Below, in pieces: positions 1 to 6,406 of a DNA stretch of 9,419 nucleotides (position 1 is its first letter; each line of letters starts with the position of its first letter). Position numbers and translations under genes: made by a program. The stretch comes from Streptosporangiaceae bacterium (GTDB taxonomy: Bacteria; Actinomycetota; Actinomycetes; Streptosporangiales; Streptosporangiaceae), in contig JASHSO010000184.1 of the NCBI GenBank assembly GCA_030038715.1, positions 1 to 9,419 of the forward strand, written 5' to 3'. Under the pieces are notes generated by a model. It was not told where the DNA came from and ran no database searches. It was given only the letters and a program-made list of their open reading frames with translations.

Positions 1-115
1 GTTCCGCCGCCGCGTCCGCCGCGTCCGCACGTGCCGCGTCCGCGCGTTCCGCCGCCGCGCTCGCCGCGTGCCCGCTCGCCGCGTCCCCGCTCTCCGCCGC
101 GTTCTCCGCGCCAGG
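1..115. repeat. Degenerate GCGTCCGC/CCGCCGC-rich low-complexity tract
   Basis: Short imperfect units such as GCGTCCGC and TTCCGCCGCCGC recur many times. In the minus-strand DUF222 frame they encode an Ala/Asp/Glu linker with ADAA and AERAD-like units, just before the expected C-terminal domain. The tract reads as coding low complexity and not as a separate element. It probably varies in length between strains, because such tracts are prone to slippage (inference). Confidence 0.5.
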
Positions 116-1414
116 GTTGTCCGCGCCGAGAGCGTCCGTGCTGGCCGCGTCGGCGCCGACGGCTGCGCCAACAGCGCTGTCGGACTCGCCGCCCTCATCG
201 GTGCCAGGGCGGGCGGCTTCGCCTCTGGCGGGGAGGAGCGTGGCCAGGCTGTGGCCGGCCAGCAGGGTGGTGTAGGCGGCGGCGCGCAGTTGGCTGATGG
301 TGCCGGATGCGCCGCGGGTTTGCAGCCAGCGGGCCGCGGCGGTCAGTTGCCGGTCGATGGCGATGACTTCGGCAGGGGCTAGTTCCCGGCCGGCCAGGGC
401 GGCGTTGCCAGAGGACTCGGCCCAGGCGTCGACCCGGGTGTCGTCGCGAGCCCGGCGGCGGCGCCGCTCGGCAGCTGTGGGGTCGGCGTCTGCGACTTGG
501 CGGTCCAGGCGGCGGCGCAGTTGGGCAGTCGTCATGCCGGCCGCGCCGGCCTGTAGCAGGGCAGCGGCGATGGCCTGGGCGGTCTGTGCGTCCAGGCCCG
601 CCAAAAGATCGGTGAACATGCCGGCTCGCGCATAGTCGAGCTGCCCGGCTTCCAGGGCTGCATGCACCGCGGGTAGTGCGGCAAGCCCTGCGGCGGTCGC
701 GCGGAGCCGGCTGGCCTGCCAGGCGGTCAGCACCAGCGCCGCAGCGATCTCGTCCTCGACGTGGTCGAACAGCTCGGGGCAGCGGCGCTCCGCAGCTTGG
801 GTGGCGCGGCGGGCGGTCAGCGCCTGAACAGCGGCGGCCTCCCCGGCCTGAGCCCAGCCGACCAGCCGCCGCCAGGCGCATAGCACGCCGATAAGTTCCG
901 ATTCCCCCAGCCTGGCGTGCCCACCGCCGCCCGCCAGCGGCACCGCGGCCGTCTCGGTGGCGGCCCAGGCCAGCAGTGGGCCCGGGGCGAGCGTGTCGTA
1001 GGCACCGCCGGCCGCGAACCCTAGCCCGGTCGGGCCGCCCGGGTCGCGGTGGGTGAACCCGCACCCGAACGCCTCCCGCTCGCCGGTGTACGGTCCGGCC
1101 TCGTACTCCTCTCGCACGTCGGCCGGCATCCCGGCCACGAACGCCTCCTGGTCGGCTTCGTCGCCAGGCCAGTACGGCTCGCACAGCCACCACGGCACTT
1201 CGTCGTCGTCCTCGGTGGCGGCCCCCTCGTCGTACGGACGGCCGGACCCGGCCTGACCCGGAGAGTGCGCGGCCTGCTCGGCGCCGGGCACCTCAAGAGC
1301 GGGTTGCTCGCGGGAAGCGCCCTGGCCGGAGGCAGCGCCTTCGGCTGAGCTGCGGTCGGCTGAGGCTTCTTCGTCGCGGTCAGCCCCGTCGTCCGCACCA
1401 CTGGTCTCGCTCAC
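1..1414 (-). CDS. DUF222 (13E12-repeat family) protein, C-terminal part outside the window
   Basis: The minus frame stays open from the left edge past 1500, and 471 codons lie inside the window. An acidic Ser/Ala-rich N-terminus (residues 1-70) leads to a WWLCEPYWP segment, then GFAAGGAYDTLAPGP (about 135-150), typical of the start of DUF222 proteins. AWRRLVGWAQ (about 180), the run around MFTDLLAGLDAQ (266) and RRRARDDTRVD (about 320) fit the DUF222 core. After LLAGHSLATLLPA comes a low-complexity Ala/Asp linker (about 400-471) that reaches the edge. Family members often end in an HNH nuclease domain, but that part is not visible here, so nuclease activity is inference. I chose GTG 1414 because GGTGAG lies 6 nt upstream. 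The in-frame ATG at 1465 overlaps a promoter -10 element and the ATG at 1507 lies upstream of that promoter; neither has a good Shine-Dalgarno site. Family call is firm; the start is less certain. Confidence 0.85.
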   Translation of the reverse strand, partial: MSETSGADDGADRDEEASADRSSAEGAASGQGASREQPALEVPGAEQAAHSPGQAGSGRPYDEGAATEDDDEVPWWLCEPYWPGDEADQEAFVAGMPADVREEYEAGPYTGEREAFGCGFTHRDPGGPTGLGFAAGGAYDTLAPGPLLAWAATETAAVPLAGGGGHARLGESELIGVLCAWRRLVGWAQAGEAAAVQALTARRATQAAERRCPELFDHVEDEIAAALVLTAWQASRLRATAAGLAALPAVHAALEAGQLDYARAGMFTDLLAGLDAQTAQAIAAALLQAGAAGMTTAQLRRRLDRQVADADPTAAERRRRRARDDTRVDAWAESSGNAALAGRELAPAEVIAIDRQLTAAARWLQTRGASGTISQLRAAAYTTLLAGHSLATLLPARGEAARPGTDEGGESDSAVGAAVGADAASTDALGADNPGAENAAESGDAASGHAASAAAERADAARADAADAAAE

Positions 1415-1463
1415 GAGCCACTCACCGCCCTCCACGCTTGAGTCCTTACTAAGCGACTCAACC

Positions 1464-1486
1464 ATGGTATCGAACGGGTATGACAG
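1464..1486 (-). promoter_or_regulatory. Candidate RecA-NDp (PafBC-type, DNA damage) promoter for the DUF222 gene
   Basis: Read on the minus strand, the site is CTGTCATAC, eight bases, then TACCAT. The published mycobacterial RecA-independent damage promoter is tTGTCRgtg-N8-TAnnnT; the core TGTCA, the exact 8-nt gap and TAnnnT all match, while the weaker flanking gtg does not. Transcription would begin near 1457, giving a leader of about 43 nt before the GTG at 1414. The ATG at 1465 would then lie inside the -10 element. Direct TCGAAC repeats at 1470-1475 and 1500-1505 lie in and next to the site. They resemble half of the actinobacterial LexA box but lack the GTTCGA partner. Confidence 0.5.
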
Positions 1487-1585
1487 TCCTATCAGACGGT
1501 CGAACATAGATATGAGTGAGTATCGCCTGGCAACCCCTCTAGCCGTCGCCGGTGATATGCGCGTCAAGGCCCAGTAGCGCCGCCT

Positions 1586-1610
1586 GTGGACGGTCCGGCC
1601 GCTTGTCCAC
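1586..1610. repeat. Inverted repeat GTGGAC-N13-GTCCAC
   Basis: Perfect 6-bp arms at 1586-1591 and 1605-1610 flank a 13-bp GC-rich centre, in the non-coding space upstream of the DUF4192 gene. It could be an operator or an RNA stem. With 6-bp arms in high-GC DNA, chance occurrence is possible. Confidence 0.3.
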
Positions 1611-1625
1611 CGGGCCCGAATATCG

Positions 1626-1645
1626 GCGGATCCGCAGCGGCGGAT
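1626..1645. promoter_or_regulatory. Palindrome GCGGATCCGC plus extra GCGGAT half-site
   Basis: A perfect 10-bp palindrome at 1626-1635 is followed by another GCGGAT at 1640-1645; the same hexamer recurs at 1681-1686 inside the DUF4192 coding start. ATCCGC (1630-1635) and GCGGAT (1640-1645) could also pair as a 6-bp stem with a 4-nt loop. The cluster ends 17 nt before the start codon, where a -35/-10 spacer would lie if the gene is leaderless, so it is a plausible operator. No regulator is identified. Confidence 0.35.
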
Positions 1646-1662
1646 GTCTGCATGCTGGGCAC

Positions 1663-2925
1663 ATGACAAGCAACGACAAAGCGGATGACCGTTGTCCGCA
1701 GCCAACGGGTTCGCAGAGCAAGGCAACTAAGACACCGGGCAAGCCAGCACCCACGCCGACTGTACGGGTCCCCGTCAGTTCCCCAGAGGGAGTCCTGGCG
1801 ATCATCCCTCACCTGCTCGGTTTCTATCCGAGTCGAAGCCTGGTCGTGCTCGGGATGGGCGGACAGGGGCGGGTCAGAGTGACATTCCGCTATGACCTGC
1901 CCGACCCGCCCGACGCCGACCTGGCAGCCGACATCGCCGAGCACGCTGAATCTGTGCTCACGCGCCAGAAGATCCAGGCGGCAATGCTGATTGGATACGG
2001 TTCCGAGTCTGCGGTCATGCCGGTTCTCGACACGGTCATTCCCCTGCTCACGGATTGCGGGGTGAGGGTGACCGACGCACTGCGCGCCGACGCTGGCAGG
2101 TATCGGTCAGTCTTTTGCGAGGATGCCCAATGCTGCCCGCCCGAGGGCAGGACCTATGACCCGGGCTCGCATCCGGCCGCCGCGGCCATGACCGAAGCAG
2201 GTCTGCCGGCGCAACCCGACCGCGCGGCGCTCGCCCGCACCCTGCAGCCACGGGCCGGTACTGCAGTGCAGGCCAGGAATGCCACCAATGCCGCAAGGCT
2301 GCGGCTGTCGGAGCTCGCAGCGCAATCCCGGACAGCGGGAGACGGCGACCCGCAGTTGCGACTCGTTCGTGCCGGTCGCGCCGCGATGCAGCACGCGATC
2401 AAGTGTTACCGGACTGGCGGGACCATCACCGGGAGCGACCAGTTCGCCTGGCTGGCCGTGCTGCTCGCAGACCTGCGCGTGCGCGACGACGCCTGGGCCA
2501 GGATGGACCCTGCCCATCATGCCGAGCACGCACGGCTGTGGGCGGACGTAGTGCGGTGCGCCGCCCCCGAGTACGTCCCGGCTCCGGCGTCGCTGCTCGC
2601 GTTCACAGCCTGGCAAGGAGGGAACGGGGCGCTCGCCGCGATCGCGGTGGACCGCGCGCTCGCGGCCAACCCGGACTACTCGATGGCATTGCTGCTTGGC
2701 GAGGCCATAGATGCGGGGCTGCCACCATCGGCGGCTAGGCTACCGATGACCCCGGCGCAGGTGGCCGCAAGTTACCGGCCCGCAGCAGTGGGCCGAGTCA
2801 GTCGCGGCCGAGAAAACCGGCGGCGGGGAGGCGTTCGACGCGGCCGCCCACCACGAGCGGCGCGAGCAAGCGGCCCTCGGGATAGCGCAGGGCGGCGGCG
2901 GGCAACTCTGCTGGCCGACCGCTGA
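1663..2925 (+). CDS. DUF4192 domain protein of unknown function
   Basis: The protein has 420 residues. TVRVPVSSPEGVLAIIPHLLGFYPSR followed by SLVVLG (about residues 33-65) is the signature opening of DUF4192, and the alpha-helical remainder to about residue 370 fits that family. A TPR-like stretch near the end (LAFTAWQGGNGALAAIAVDRALAANPDYSMALLL) is also common in these proteins. No biochemical role is known to me. The last 40 or so residues are Arg-rich, have no DUF4192 character and are read antisense to the 3' end of the racemase gene, with 128 bp of overlap. I chose ATG 1663 because upstream codons (back to 1552) translate to a sequence unlike the family. No Shine-Dalgarno site is visible; CATGCT lies exactly 6 nt before the ATG, which could mean a leaderless transcript. 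The gene is divergent from the DUF222 gene. Confidence 0.85.
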   Translation: MTSNDKADDRCPQPTGSQSKATKTPGKPAPTPTVRVPVSSPEGVLAIIPHLLGFYPSRSLVVLGMGGQGRVRVTFRYDLPDPPDADLAADIAEHAESVLTRQKIQAAMLIGYGSESAVMPVLDTVIPLLTDCGVRVTDALRADAGRYRSVFCEDAQCCPPEGRTYDPGSHPAAAAMTEAGLPAQPDRAALARTLQPRAGTAVQARNATNAARLRLSELAAQSRTAGDGDPQLRLVRAGRAAMQHAIKCYRTGGTITGSDQFAWLAVLLADLRVRDDAWARMDPAHHAEHARLWADVVRCAAPEYVPAPASLLAFTAWQGGNGALAAIAVDRALAANPDYSMALLLGEAIDAGLPPSAARLPMTPAQVAASYRPAAVGRVSRGRENRRRGGVRRGRPPRAARASGPRDSAGRRRATLLADR

Positions 2926-3625
2926 GCAGGACCCGCACGGTGCCGACCGCCGATCCGTGCTCGTGGTCGCTCGTGGCGCGGGAAGTTGCCGGGATTCTGC
3001 GCAGCGCCTGCGTGGCAACGGCGGTTGCCGAGCCGTAGGTGATAGCGCTCGGCACGACGAGTCCGATCCGGTGGGCAACGAGTTCGTACTCGGTGCAGCC
3101 GAGGACGATGGCCTCGCAGTCGGCCGGTGTCTGGGCCGCGCCCGCGGCTACTGCGGTCGCGGTGGCTGCTTCGTCGCCGGCGTCGATGGACTCTGCCAGG
3201 CCTGGACAGGCAATGGAGGTGACATCGGCGCCATCAGCGAAGTCGGTGATCAGCCTGCGCTGATAGGCGCTGGCGGTGGTGGCCACGGTGGCCCAGATAG
3301 ACACGGAGCGGTGCTCGGCAGCGGCCGGCTTGATGGCAGGAACCGTGCCAATCACGGGAATCTGCGGCTCGAACTCGGCCCGCAGCGCTTCGAGCGCGTG
3401 TACCGACCCAGTGTTGCAGGCCATGATGATGGCGTCGGGCGCGTGGAGGGCACAAGCCCTGGCACACAAGAGGGCGCGTGAAGCGATGTCTGCAGGAGTG
3501 CGCGGTCCCCACGGCATCCCGTCGGGATCCGGTGCCAAGACAAGGTCAGCATCGGGCCGCAGCTGGTGCAGCGCGGCGGCCGGAGCCAGCAGTCCGAGGC
3601 CCGAATTGATCAGCGCTATCCGCAT
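2798..3625 (-). CDS. Asp/Glu racemase-family protein (MurI-like) with altered catalytic residues
   Basis: The product is 275 residues, the usual size for a cytoplasmic glutamate racemase. MurI landmarks appear in order: INSGLGLL (6-13), MPWG (37-40; PYG in most MurI), ACNTGS with Cys70, PVIGTVPAIKPAA (90-102) and LGCTEYEL with Cys177. Both proton-transfer cysteines are kept, but the usual Asp of the DSG motif is Asn7 and the usual His of GCTH is Glu179. Glu at the latter place is typical of aspartate racemases. So the fold is clear, but D-glutamate synthesis for peptidoglycan is not assured: it may act on another amino acid or be a second racemase. ATG 3625 places the first beta strand (MRIALINSG) at the N-terminus as the family requires; starts further upstream add 30 unrelated residues. 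There is no Shine-Dalgarno site, but TACAGT lies 6 nt upstream. Confidence 0.8.
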   Translation of the reverse strand: MRIALINSGLGLLAPAAALHQLRPDADLVLAPDPDGMPWGPRTPADIASRALLCARACALHAPDAIIMACNTGSVHALEALRAEFEPQIPVIGTVPAIKPAAAEHRSVSIWATVATTASAYQRRLITDFADGADVTSIACPGLAESIDAGDEAATATAVAAGAAQTPADCEAIVLGCTEYELVAHRIGLVVPSAITYGSATAVATQALRRIPATSRATSDHEHGSAVGTVRVLLSGRPAELPAAALRYPEGRLLAPLVVGGRVERLPAAGFLGRD

Positions 3626-3631
3626 GCGCCA

Positions 3632-3637
3632 ACTGTA
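3632..3637 (-). promoter_or_regulatory. Candidate -10 element (TACAGT) for a leaderless racemase transcript
   Basis: TACAGT fits the actinobacterial TAnnnT -10 pattern and sits 6 nt before ATG 3625, so transcription would start at or next to the start codon. This agrees with the absence of a ribosome binding site. A TTGATC further upstream is spaced about 20 nt, too far for a standard -35 element. Confidence 0.35.
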
Positions 3638-3761
3638 CGAGAGGGCCGGGGCAGGCCGATCAAGGTCGGCCCGGTGAGGCCTAGGTTGGCCAGGGGAGCT
3701 GGATAGCTTTGGCAAGCGCGGGTGGCAGGCGAAGTCGGCTAGAACGATGGGGTGCTGCGCT

Positions 3762-4322
3762 ATGACGACGGCGGTCGAGATTCTTCGGGCGGCCCTTGAC
3801 GACTCGTGCGAGTCGCTTGGTCGAGTCCTCGCTGGAATCGGCGACGCGGAGTTCTTCTGGGAGCCGGTTCCTGGATGCTGGACCGTACATCGTAGGTCGG
3901 AGCCGCCGCGGGCAGCCGGTGCCGACGGCTGCGGCGAGTGGGTGATCGACTACGACCCCGCGCAGCCAACCCCCGCGCCGTTCACCACGATTGCCTGGCG
4001 GACCGTGCACATCGCCAGCGTGAACTACCTGTACTGGGATTACGCCTTCGGCACGGCCTCGGCCAGCTTCGACCTTGAGATGCCCGCAGACGCGGTCGCG
4101 GCGGTCGAGTGGTTGCGGGCCAGCCAAGAGCCACTGACGGCCGCGCTATCCGGACTCACCCCGGCAGACTTGGACATGCCGGCCAAGACCAACTGGGGCG
4201 ACCTGTGGCCGACCCATCGGATCTTCGCGACGCTGATCAAGGAGCAGGTCCACCACGGTGCAGAGATCAGCCTGCTGCGCGACCTCTACCGGCGCACGGG
4301 CCGGGTAACGGGGCATGGCTGA
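3762..4322 (+). CDS. DinB-like (YfiT/DinB fold) metalloprotein
   Basis: The 186-residue protein starts MTTAVEILRAALDD and has FFWEPVPGCWTVH (31-43), TIAWRTVHIASVNYLYWDYAF (about 76-96) and EQVHHGAEISLLRDLYRR (161-178). These are the hallmarks of actinobacterial DinB superfamily proteins: a four-helix bundle in which His residues (here His83 and His164/165) bind a divalent metal. Members include mycothiol-, bacillithiol- or glutathione-linked transferases, but most of this subgroup are uncharacterised, so no substrate is proposed. ATG 3762 has GGGGTG 7 nt upstream and gives the normal N-terminus; ATG 3747 would add only MGCCA. The stop is 3 bp from the stop of the convergent flavoprotein gene, leaving no room for a separate terminator. 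Confidence 0.85.
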   Translation: MTTAVEILRAALDDSCESLGRVLAGIGDAEFFWEPVPGCWTVHRRSEPPRAAGADGCGEWVIDYDPAQPTPAPFTTIAWRTVHIASVNYLYWDYAFGTASASFDLEMPADAVAAVEWLRASQEPLTAALSGLTPADLDMPAKTNWGDLWPTHRIFATLIKEQVHHGAEISLLRDLYRRTGRVTGHG

Positions 4323-4325
4323 TGT

Positions 4326-4904
4326 CTAGGCATCGAGGGCTGGCAGACCGTCGATGCTGATCGCATTCTTCTCCGCCCGGTAGGCATCAAGCTGCTCGGC
4401 CGATTTCCGCTCGTCGGACTTGGCCAGCACGTCGCGCTCGCCGACGAGCTCCATTACCGGCACGGCGTAGCCGCAAGAATCCGAGACCCGATCCAGCTCG
4501 GCCACGATGATCGCGCGCCTGCTTGCCACGTTGCTGCCGAGCCCGGCCGCGGGGAAGTGACAGGCCAGCTCGTCGAACTCCGGACAACCTGGCAGCACCA
4601 CCCGGCCGGCCCCGTACAGGCGGACAATCTTCGGCGCCCGGTCGAACGAGCAGAACATGATCGTGATCTGCCCGTTCTGCCGGACGTGTGCGATCGTCTC
4701 CGCGCCGCTGCCAGTCAGGTCGATGTAGGCCACGGTCCTCGGCCCGAGTACCGCGAACGTGCCACGGTAGCCCTTGGGCGACACGTTCACGTGCCCGCCC
4801 GACCCGTCTGGCCCAGGGCGCGGTGCCGTGGCCACGAAGAAGACGGGCTGGCTGGCGATAAACTTCCTGAGCCGTTCGTCCAGTTCCGGGTACACATTGG
4901 CCAT
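4326..4904 (-). CDS. Pyridoxamine 5'-phosphate oxidase-family flavoprotein
   Basis: The 192-residue protein has the split beta-barrel pattern: PVFFVATAP (20-28), GGHVNVSPKGYRGTFAVLG (36-54), VAYIDLTGSGAETIAHVRQNGQITIMFC (58-85), then PKIVRLYGAGRVV (91-103). Proteins of this form bind FMN or related cofactors at the dimer interface. True PdxH carries further substrate residues that I do not see, so the vitamin B6 reaction should not be assumed; the family includes oxidoreductases and uncharacterised flavin- or F420-binding proteins. ATG 4904 is well supported by GGGAGG 5 nt upstream; the open frame reaches back to 5240, but that part is antisense to tmsA. The gene diverges from tmsA with 67 bp between start codons. 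Confidence 0.85.
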   Translation of the reverse strand: MANVYPELDERLRKFIASQPVFFVATAPRPGPDGSGGHVNVSPKGYRGTFAVLGPRTVAYIDLTGSGAETIAHVRQNGQITIMFCSFDRAPKIVRLYGAGRVVLPGCPEFDELACHFPAAGLGSNVASRRAIIVAELDRVSDSCGYAVPVMELVGERDVLAKSDERKSAEQLDAYRAEKNAISIDGLPALDA

Positions 4905-4909
4905 GTTTG

Positions 4910-4915
4910 CCTCCC
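4910..4915 (-). promoter_or_regulatory. Shine-Dalgarno site GGGAGG of the flavoprotein gene
   Basis: On the minus strand GGGAGG-CAAAC-ATG is close to an ideal ribosome binding site. It fixes the start at 4904 against longer in-frame alternatives. Confidence 0.7.
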
Positions 4916-4971
4916 GAGGGCATTCTCCGATGAGCCACGGGCCACGCCAACGCCAGGGAGACGCGACCGAG

Positions 4972-6387
4972 ATGACGACCCACACCCGCCAGGGAGCACA
5001 GCCAGGCGGAGGCAGGGCCGAGGGCGCGAGTGCGGCGCAGCACCGCGCGGCGGTCCAGGCGATCCAGCGCCAGTACGCGGCGATCCCGCCCGGCACCAAG
5101 ATCAGGCTGGCCAAGAAAACCTCCAACCTGTTCAGGTTCCGTGACCAGAACACAGCACCCGGACTCGACGTCTCGGCGTTCGGCCGCGTTATCGCGGTGA
5201 GCCCGAAGGACCGCACGGCAGTCGTGGGCGGCATGACCACCTACGAAGACCTGGCCGCAGCCACGCTCAGCCACGGGCTGATGCCGTTGGTGGTGCCCCA
5301 GCTCAAGACCATCACGCTCGGCGGCGCTGTGTCTGGCCTCGGTATCGAGTCCACATCGCTGCGCAACGGCATGCCGCACGAGTCGGTGACGGAGCTGGAA
5401 GTCCTTACCGGCGACGGCCGGGTGGTCACAGCGACAAGCGGCAACGAGCACGCCGCGCTGTTCCGGGGCTTCCCGAACTCCTACGGCACGCTTGGCTACG
5501 CACTGTCGCTGACCATCGAACTCGAGCCGGTGCAGCCGTACGTGCACCTCAGGCACTTCAGGTTCGCCGATCCGGACGAGTGCATGCGAGCGGTCGCCGC
5601 GATCGCGGCGGACGGCAGCCTGGCCGGGCACCGGGCCGACTTCGTCGACGGCACCGCGTTCGGGCTAGACGAGATGTACCTGACGGTCGGCGCGTTCAGC
5701 GAGGTGGCACCGTGGCGCAGCGACTACACCAGGGAAAGGATCTACTACCAGTCCATCCGCGGCCCGCGAGAGGACTTCCTCACGATCGGCGACTACCTGT
5801 GGCGGTGGGACACCGACTGGTTCTGGTGCTCAAGACCGTTCGGAGTGCAGAACCCCCTGGTGCGACGGCTCTGGCCGCGCCGGTACCGGCGCTCGGACAC
5901 CTACCGGGCGCTGGTCGCATTCGATCGCAGGCACCAGCTGATGAGCAAGATCGACGCCCTGCGGGGCAAGCCAGCCACCGAGGCGGTCATCCAGGATGTG
6001 GAGATACCGATCGAGGAAGCGGCCTCGTTCCTGAAGTATTTCCTGACCGACGTGGGCATGAGTCCGGTCTGGATGTGCCCGCTGCGCCTGCGCGGCGAGC
6101 AGACCTGGCCGCTGTACCCCATGCACGCGGGCCAGGTGTACGTGAACTTCGGCTTCTGGGGCGCGGTTGACCTGCCGCCAGGCGCACGGGACGGGCACTA
6201 CAACCGGCGCGTCGAAGAGAAGGTCAGCGAACTCGGCGGGCACAAGGGCCTGTACTCCACCTCGTTTTACCCCGAGCATGAGTTCTGGGAGCGGTACAAC
6301 GGGCCGGAATACGCCAGCGTGAAGCGCGCTTACGACCCGCAAGGACGGCTGGCCGACCTGTACGACAAGTGCGTCAAAGGCGTGTGA
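4972..6387 (+). CDS. tmsA: FAD-binding reductase of 10-methyl fatty acid synthesis (TmsA/BfaA, Rv0449c type)
   Basis: The 471-residue protein belongs to the FAD_binding_4 (VAO/DHCR24-like) family. IRLAKKTSNLFRFRD (44-58) and APGLDVSAFGRVIAV lead into the FAD domain with VVGGMTTYEDLAAATL (85-99), then LVVPQLKTITLGGAVSGLGI (106-125) and RNGMPHESV (131-139), closely like Rv0449c as I recall it. Characterised relatives reduce the 10-methylene group made by the partner methyltransferase to a 10-methyl group, with NADPH as donor, on membrane phospholipid acyl chains. The adjacent tmsB supports this role. ATG 4972 has AGGGAG 11 nt upstream and gives a short variable leader; in-frame ATG 4930 is an alternative that adds 14 residues. 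The gene is divergent from the flavoprotein gene, so the promoter must lie in or near 4905-4971; I could not pick out convincing -35 and -10 boxes there. Confidence 0.88.
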   Translation: MTTHTRQGAQPGGGRAEGASAAQHRAAVQAIQRQYAAIPPGTKIRLAKKTSNLFRFRDQNTAPGLDVSAFGRVIAVSPKDRTAVVGGMTTYEDLAAATLSHGLMPLVVPQLKTITLGGAVSGLGIESTSLRNGMPHESVTELEVLTGDGRVVTATSGNEHAALFRGFPNSYGTLGYALSLTIELEPVQPYVHLRHFRFADPDECMRAVAAIAADGSLAGHRADFVDGTAFGLDEMYLTVGAFSEVAPWRSDYTRERIYYQSIRGPREDFLTIGDYLWRWDTDWFWCSRPFGVQNPLVRRLWPRRYRRSDTYRALVAFDRRHQLMSKIDALRGKPATEAVIQDVEIPIEEAASFLKYFLTDVGMSPVWMCPLRLRGEQTWPLYPMHAGQVYVNFGFWGAVDLPPGARDGHYNRRVEEKVSELGGHKGLYSTSFYPEHEFWERYNGPEYASVKRAYDPQGRLADLYDKCVKGV

Positions 6388-6395
6388 GCGGGAAG

Positions 6396-6400
6396 TGAGG
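6396..6400 (+). promoter_or_regulatory. Shine-Dalgarno site TGAGG of tmsB
   Basis: TGAGG followed by six bases and ATG 6407 is a good ribosome binding site. It overlaps the in-frame GTG at 6395, which argues that the GTG is part of the binding site and not the start codon. Confidence 0.55.
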
Positions 6401-6406
6401 TCGCAG

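Noticed and set aside
1..115. CRISPR array or tandem repeat element at the left edge
   Set aside because: Units are short, imperfect and without spacers of constant length, and they are in frame as a coding linker.
31..635. Overlapping plus-strand open frames at the left end
   Set aside because: They are repeat-driven, Arg/Pro/Ala-rich translations opposite the DUF222 linker and core; high GC removes stop codons by chance.
195..1193. Long open frame on the minus strand, 332 codons, in a frame other than the DUF222 one
   Set aside because: Its translation is Arg/Pro-rich with no recognisable domain, while a different minus frame over the same stretch reads as a DUF222 protein.
1021..1401. 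126-codon minus-strand open frame with an upstream position near the DUF222 start
   Set aside because: It is Pro/Thr/Arg-rich without domain signs and lies in another frame of the DUF222 N-terminal region, whose own frame gives the conserved GFAAGGAYDTLAPGP.
1470..1515. A full LexA (SOS) box upstream of the DUF222 gene
   Set aside because: Only the TCGAAC half is present in each repeat; the GTTCGA partner at 4-bp spacing is missing, so it is reported only as a direct repeat.
4387..5631. 414-codon minus-strand open frame
   Set aside because: It covers tmsA and the flavoprotein gene in a third frame; both genes have strong family signatures and this frame has none.
6395..6397. GTG at 6395 as the start of tmsB
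   Set aside because: It coincides with the TGAGG ribosome binding site of the better placed ATG 6407.
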